This document shows, piece after piece, positions 13,864-16,300 of a DNA stretch of 16,300 bases. The first letter of the stretch is position 1. Every line of letters begins with the position of its first letter. The DNA lies in NCBI GenBank assembly GCA_016868485.1, contig VGGT01000013.1:1-16300 (forward strand), in the 5' to 3' direction. Under the pieces are notes generated by a model, which saw only the letters and a list, made by a program, of their open reading frames with translations, was not told where the DNA came from and searched no databases. Made by a program: the position numbers and the translations under genes. This DNA is from Bacteroidota bacterium. GTDB lineage: Bacteria; Bacteroidota; Bacteroidia; UBA7662.

Positions 13864-14355
13864 ATGCTACGCAACAGTCTAATGTTCGTCCTGATTGCAG
13901 CAGCCCTGTTGGGCTGCTCGGGGGGTGGAGAGCAGTTGAGTCTGGAAACGGGGAAAGTAGTTCTGCTGGCTTCTGGCCCCCTTTTTGAAGGATCCAATAC
14001 AGCCACAGCGGAATGGACACCGGCCCGAGAATCGGTTGAAGGAAAGACAATCACCTCAGCGCGTGTCAGCAAAATTCGGTTAACGGGCACGGGCTTGTAT
14101 GCCGATTTATTTTCTGATATTACCTTTTCCCTAGCCGCACCGGGCGCAGACATGCGTCGTGTGGGGGTATTGAATCCAGTGGCCGTAGGCGACAGCACCT
14201 GGGAGCTTCAGGTAGCCGAAGAGCAAAAGAACATTGAGGATTTTTTCGAAGGGAGGCCCATTACCCTCGTTGCGGACGTTAATTTGAAGCGAGATCTGGA
14301 TGCAGATCTCAACCTCATTGCAGAAGTGGTTTTTGAGACCGAATGTAAAAAATAA
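13864..14355 (+). CDS. Hypothetical lipoprotein, first of three genes
   Basis: 163 residues. The signal peptide MLRNSLMFVLIAAALLGC has a good lipobox (LLGC, Cys18), followed by SGGGEQ with no Asp at +2, so an outer-membrane location is likely. The mature part is beta-rich: LETGKVVLLASGPLFEGSNTATAEW, KIRLTGTGLYADLF, TWELQVAEEQKNIEDFFEGRPITLVADVNLKRDLDADLNLIAEVVFET. I do not recognise a named family or an active site. It starts 29 bases after a good promoter and is followed 9 bases later by the DUF2147 gene. It diverges from the PqqD-like operon, with which it shares the 142-base control region; whether the two are functionally connected is unknown. Confidence 0.85.
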   Translation: MLRNSLMFVLIAAALLGCSGGGEQLSLETGKVVLLASGPLFEGSNTATAEWTPARESVEGKTITSARVSKIRLTGTGLYADLFSDITFSLAAPGADMRRVGVLNPVAVGDSTWELQVAEEQKNIEDFFEGRPITLVADVNLKRDLDADLNLIAEVVFETECKK

Positions 14356-14364
14356 CAATAAAAA

Positions 14365-14826
14365 ATGAAAAAAGTACTCTTGATTTTATGGGTAGCTGCG
14401 GCCCTTATTGGTGCAGAAAATGCGGGTGCACAATCTGCAGAGGGCGATTTACTCGTCGGCGTTTGGGAGCCCTCACACGGCAAAGCCCGGGTGAAAGTCG
14501 AAAAAATTGCCGACAAGTACTTCGGAAAGATTGTATGGTTGCGTGAGCCCAATGATCCCAATACGGGTCAACCCAAAGTCGATCGCAACAACCCCGATGA
14601 GTCGATGCGCCAGGTTCCCCTCAAAGGCTACCGCCTACTCAAGGATTTCACCTATTCGGGTAAAAAAGAATGGGGCAATGGCACGATCTATGACCCGGAA
14701 AATGGAAATACCTATTCGTGCGTCATTAAGGCGCGTGATGAAAATACCCTCGACATCCGAGGCTATGTTGGGGTGAAAACCTTCGGCAGGACTGATGTTT
14801 GGCAGCGGGTCACAGTAAAGAAATAG
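14365..14826 (+). CDS. DUF2147 family secreted protein
   Basis: 153 residues with a cleavable signal peptide (MKKVLLILWVAAALIGAENAGAQ). The mature protein matches DUF2147 across its length: LLVGVWEP, KYFGKIVWLREPNDP, the NPDESMRQVPLKGYRLLKDF block, GNGTIYDPENGNTYSC, and LDIRGYVGVKTFGRTDVWQRV at the end. DUF2147 is a common periplasmic lipocalin-like beta-barrel domain in Bacteroidota and Proteobacteria; its function is not established. It lies 9 bases after the lipoprotein gene and 1 base before the barrel gene, so the three are one transcript. An A-rich AATAAAAA precedes the ATG. Confidence 0.93.
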   Translation: MKKVLLILWVAAALIGAENAGAQSAEGDLLVGVWEPSHGKARVKVEKIADKYFGKIVWLREPNDPNTGQPKVDRNNPDESMRQVPLKGYRLLKDFTYSGKKEWGNGTIYDPENGNTYSCVIKARDENTLDIRGYVGVKTFGRTDVWQRVTVKK

Positions 14827-14827
14827 T

Positions 14828-15946
14828 ATGCGGTTATTTTTCTTTCGGCAGTTATTTTTTGCGCTTTTACTGTTTTTTGTAGGCCTACAAGCCAAGGCAC
14901 AAAGCACCGACAGCAGCCGGGTCGATGACGAGGAAGACTACGGTTCGGCAGCATTGGCCGGGGGTGGCAGCAGCAAAAGCTACGCCAGTGCACGGATTGT
15001 GGGCACGTCGCCCCAGAGATTCATCAGCCTCGCCTATGATCATCAGTTGGGTTATGATATGAATTTGTCGGATTGGGGAGAATTTGCCGACGACAGTATC
15101 CCCCAATACGGGCGCAGCGAAAGGGTGAAGTCGACGGGGGGGCTCCGATTCAATGCCAGCATACCTGTAATATCCCGCAACAACCTGGTATGGCAATTGG
15201 GCGGCAATTACTGGGAAAGTCGCTACCAATTGGAGGATCCCATCGTGAATGATACCGCTGCTCCGGAACAGAATAAAGTGGCCACTGCACTCAAGGAAGG
15301 AGGTTTGCGCACGGCTGGGTTGAACACGACCATCTATAAGCCGCTCAATGCGGAGCAGTTTCTCCTCGTTCAGGCCTCAGTCGACATGAGTGGGGATTTT
15401 GGAATCGAACTGCAGCCTGTTGTGCGCACTTCTGCAGCGGTCATTTGGGGAAAGCGACCCCACGAGCGAAAGCAATGGGGCGTGGGCCTTGTGCGTACCT
15501 ACCGGGTGGGCGCATTGAACTACTTGCCGATTTATATGCTCAATTGGACGGCACCCAATCGGCGCTGGGGTTTTGAATCGCTCCTGCCGGCCCGGGCCTC
15601 CATACGCTACAACATCGATCGAAACAGCATGCTTTTGGGAGGATTTGAGCTGGAAGGACAAAGCTACCGCATCGAGCGGCTTTCATCGCGAGGACCCAAT
15701 GGCAGCAGCTTCGAAATCCGTAGAGGTGAACTGCGCCCACGCCTCGAATACCTTCGCCAATTAAAAGGGTATTGGTGGATGCACGCCCAGGCAGGGATTC
15801 GTCTCGACTACAGCTTCGATGCGGATGAACTACCCGGTGGCAAGGAATTTTTTAGGGGATTTTTCGGCGATCAACCGTTTGCTCAGATCAACAGCCTGGG
15901 GAATACCCCCTACTTCCAATTGGGCATCAACTTTGTTAGCCCATAA
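14828..15946 (+). CDS. Outer-membrane beta-barrel protein, DUF6268-like
   Basis: 372 residues. The signal peptide (MRLFFFRQLFFALLLFFVGLQAKAQ) is followed by an acidic linker and then by alternating strands typical of an outer-membrane barrel: LVWQLGGNYWESRYQ, FLLVQASVDMSGDF, QWGVGLVRTYRVGALNYLPIYMLNW, RWGFESLLPARASIRYNI. It ends in YFQLGINFVSP, a terminal-strand type ending. The NYLPIYMLNW and LLPARASIRY segments recall DUF6268 family barrels of Bacteroidota; this is from memory of the family pattern. It starts one base after the DUF2147 stop (TAGTATG), so it is co-transcribed and perhaps translationally coupled. Role unknown; a pore or envelope-structure function is plausible. Confidence 0.85.
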   Translation: MRLFFFRQLFFALLLFFVGLQAKAQSTDSSRVDDEEDYGSAALAGGGSSKSYASARIVGTSPQRFISLAYDHQLGYDMNLSDWGEFADDSIPQYGRSERVKSTGGLRFNASIPVISRNNLVWQLGGNYWESRYQLEDPIVNDTAAPEQNKVATALKEGGLRTAGLNTTIYKPLNAEQFLLVQASVDMSGDFGIELQPVVRTSAAVIWGKRPHERKQWGVGLVRTYRVGALNYLPIYMLNWTAPNRRWGFESLLPARASIRYNIDRNSMLLGGFELEGQSYRIERLSSRGPNGSSFEIRRGELRPRLEYLRQLKGYWWMHAQAGIRLDYSFDADELPGGKEFFRGFFGDQPFAQINSLGNTPYFQLGINFVSP

Positions 15947-16001
15947 GCACCTGCGGAAGGGCATCCAAAGGCTATAAAGGGCGTATCATTCGAGGGAAGC
16001 C

Positions 16002-16300
16002 TTACAACAGATCGGCCACAATACAAACGGCCCTATTGCCGGATAAAGTGGTAAAAATCAGGTAGGCGTCCTCGCCATCCGGGATTTTGAGGGTCGACCT
16101 CAGCTGAGCCACATTGAGGTAAAAGCATTTACTGGCCAACATGGCGCGGTGAACGCCCATCGCCTTCAATTGGGCTACCAAGGTCTTGGGTTGGTAGTTG
16201 AGTACATCGCGAATACTCAAGATCCGGCCAGGCATGTGATCCGTTCGTAGGGCGGAGTGATTGGAGCCCATCAAAAAATAAGGCACATGGGGTGCGAGTT
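16002..16300 (-). CDS. Class I SAM methyltransferase with THUMP-like C-terminal domain (C-terminal fragment)
   Basis: The frame is open through the right edge of the window, so only the last ~99 residues are seen and the start lies beyond 16300; the GTG at 16286 is not a real start. The visible part reads HMPGRILSIRDVLNYQPKTL, then SKCFYLNVAQLRSTLKIPDGEDAYLIFTTL and ends in AVCIVADLL. This matches the C-terminal THUMP-like domain found in a Bacteroidota group of SAM-dependent methyltransferases (the conserved N-F-P-x-S-V/A-E-L-R-K-K-L-K-I-x-DG-x-x-x-Y-L-F-F-T-T pattern). The methyltransferase core is outside the window, so the enzymatic call rests on the linked domain only. It converges on the DUF6268-like gene with 55 bases between, in which I see no convincing terminator. 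Confidence 0.75.
   Translation of the reverse strand, partial: LAPHVPYFLMGSNHSALRTDHMPGRILSIRDVLNYQPKTLVAQLKAMGVHRAMLASKCFYLNVAQLRSTLKIPDGEDAYLIFTTLSGNRAVCIVADLL

Noticed and set aside
13722..14198. N-terminal extension of the PqqD-like frame to 240 residues
   Set aside because: The extra part is antisense to the lipoprotein gene, contains the promoter region and resembles no protein; PqqD proteins are about 80-95 residues.
15968..16003. Terminator hairpin between the two converging genes at the right end
   Set aside because: Only a 6-base inverted repeat (AAGGCT/AGCCTT) with a 24-base loop and no T-run.

Overview
The window looks like chromosomal DNA of a Bacteroidota bacterium, probably Flavobacteriales-like. 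The evidence is protein families typical of that phylum (two-domain Usp, a BT0820-like HAD phosphatase, DUF2147, a DUF6268-like barrel, a THUMP-like methyltransferase C-terminus), TAnnTTTG-type -7 promoter elements, few Shine-Dalgarno sites, and many signal peptides and lipoproteins. The assignment below phylum level is a guess.

Left block (+ strand, 1-4322): the 3' part of a lipoprotein with a beta-helix-like body whose start lies before the window; a universal stress protein; then a tightly overlapping HAD phosphatase - methionine aminopeptidase - YebC run. A secreted M13 zinc peptidase (minus strand, 4329-6386) converges on yebC with only 6 bases between them.

Central block (minus strand, 13721 down to 6486): six co-directional genes that look like one operon. 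In transcription order they are a PqqD-like peptide-binding protein (81 aa), an ATP-grasp ligase, a fold-type III PLP enzyme of the diaminopimelate/ornithine decarboxylase superfamily with an altered active-site Cys motif, a three-part membrane protein (urea-transporter-like channel + M23 peptidase + unknown C-terminal domain), a TPR protein ending in a probable outer-membrane beta-barrel, and a periplasmic TPR protein. There is no radical SAM enzyme and no obvious precursor peptide. Together they suggest that something is activated and joined to an amine or amino acid in the cytoplasm, then handled at the inner membrane, cell wall and outer membrane. This is the most interesting part of the window and may be an undescribed peptide-tailoring or envelope system. 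Two intergenic repeat clusters accompany it: a 28-29 bp tandem repeat (four full copies) between the ATP-grasp and PLP genes, and three palindrome-bearing units after the last gene.

Right block (+ strand, 13864-15946): divergent from that operon, with promoter signals that overlap it, is a three-gene run of a lipoprotein, a DUF2147 protein and a DUF6268-like outer-membrane barrel. The window ends in the C-terminal part of a minus-strand class I methyltransferase with a THUMP-like domain. I saw no tRNA, rRNA, transposase, phage gene or CRISPR array. All gaps are under 150 bases, and the three largest are described as features.
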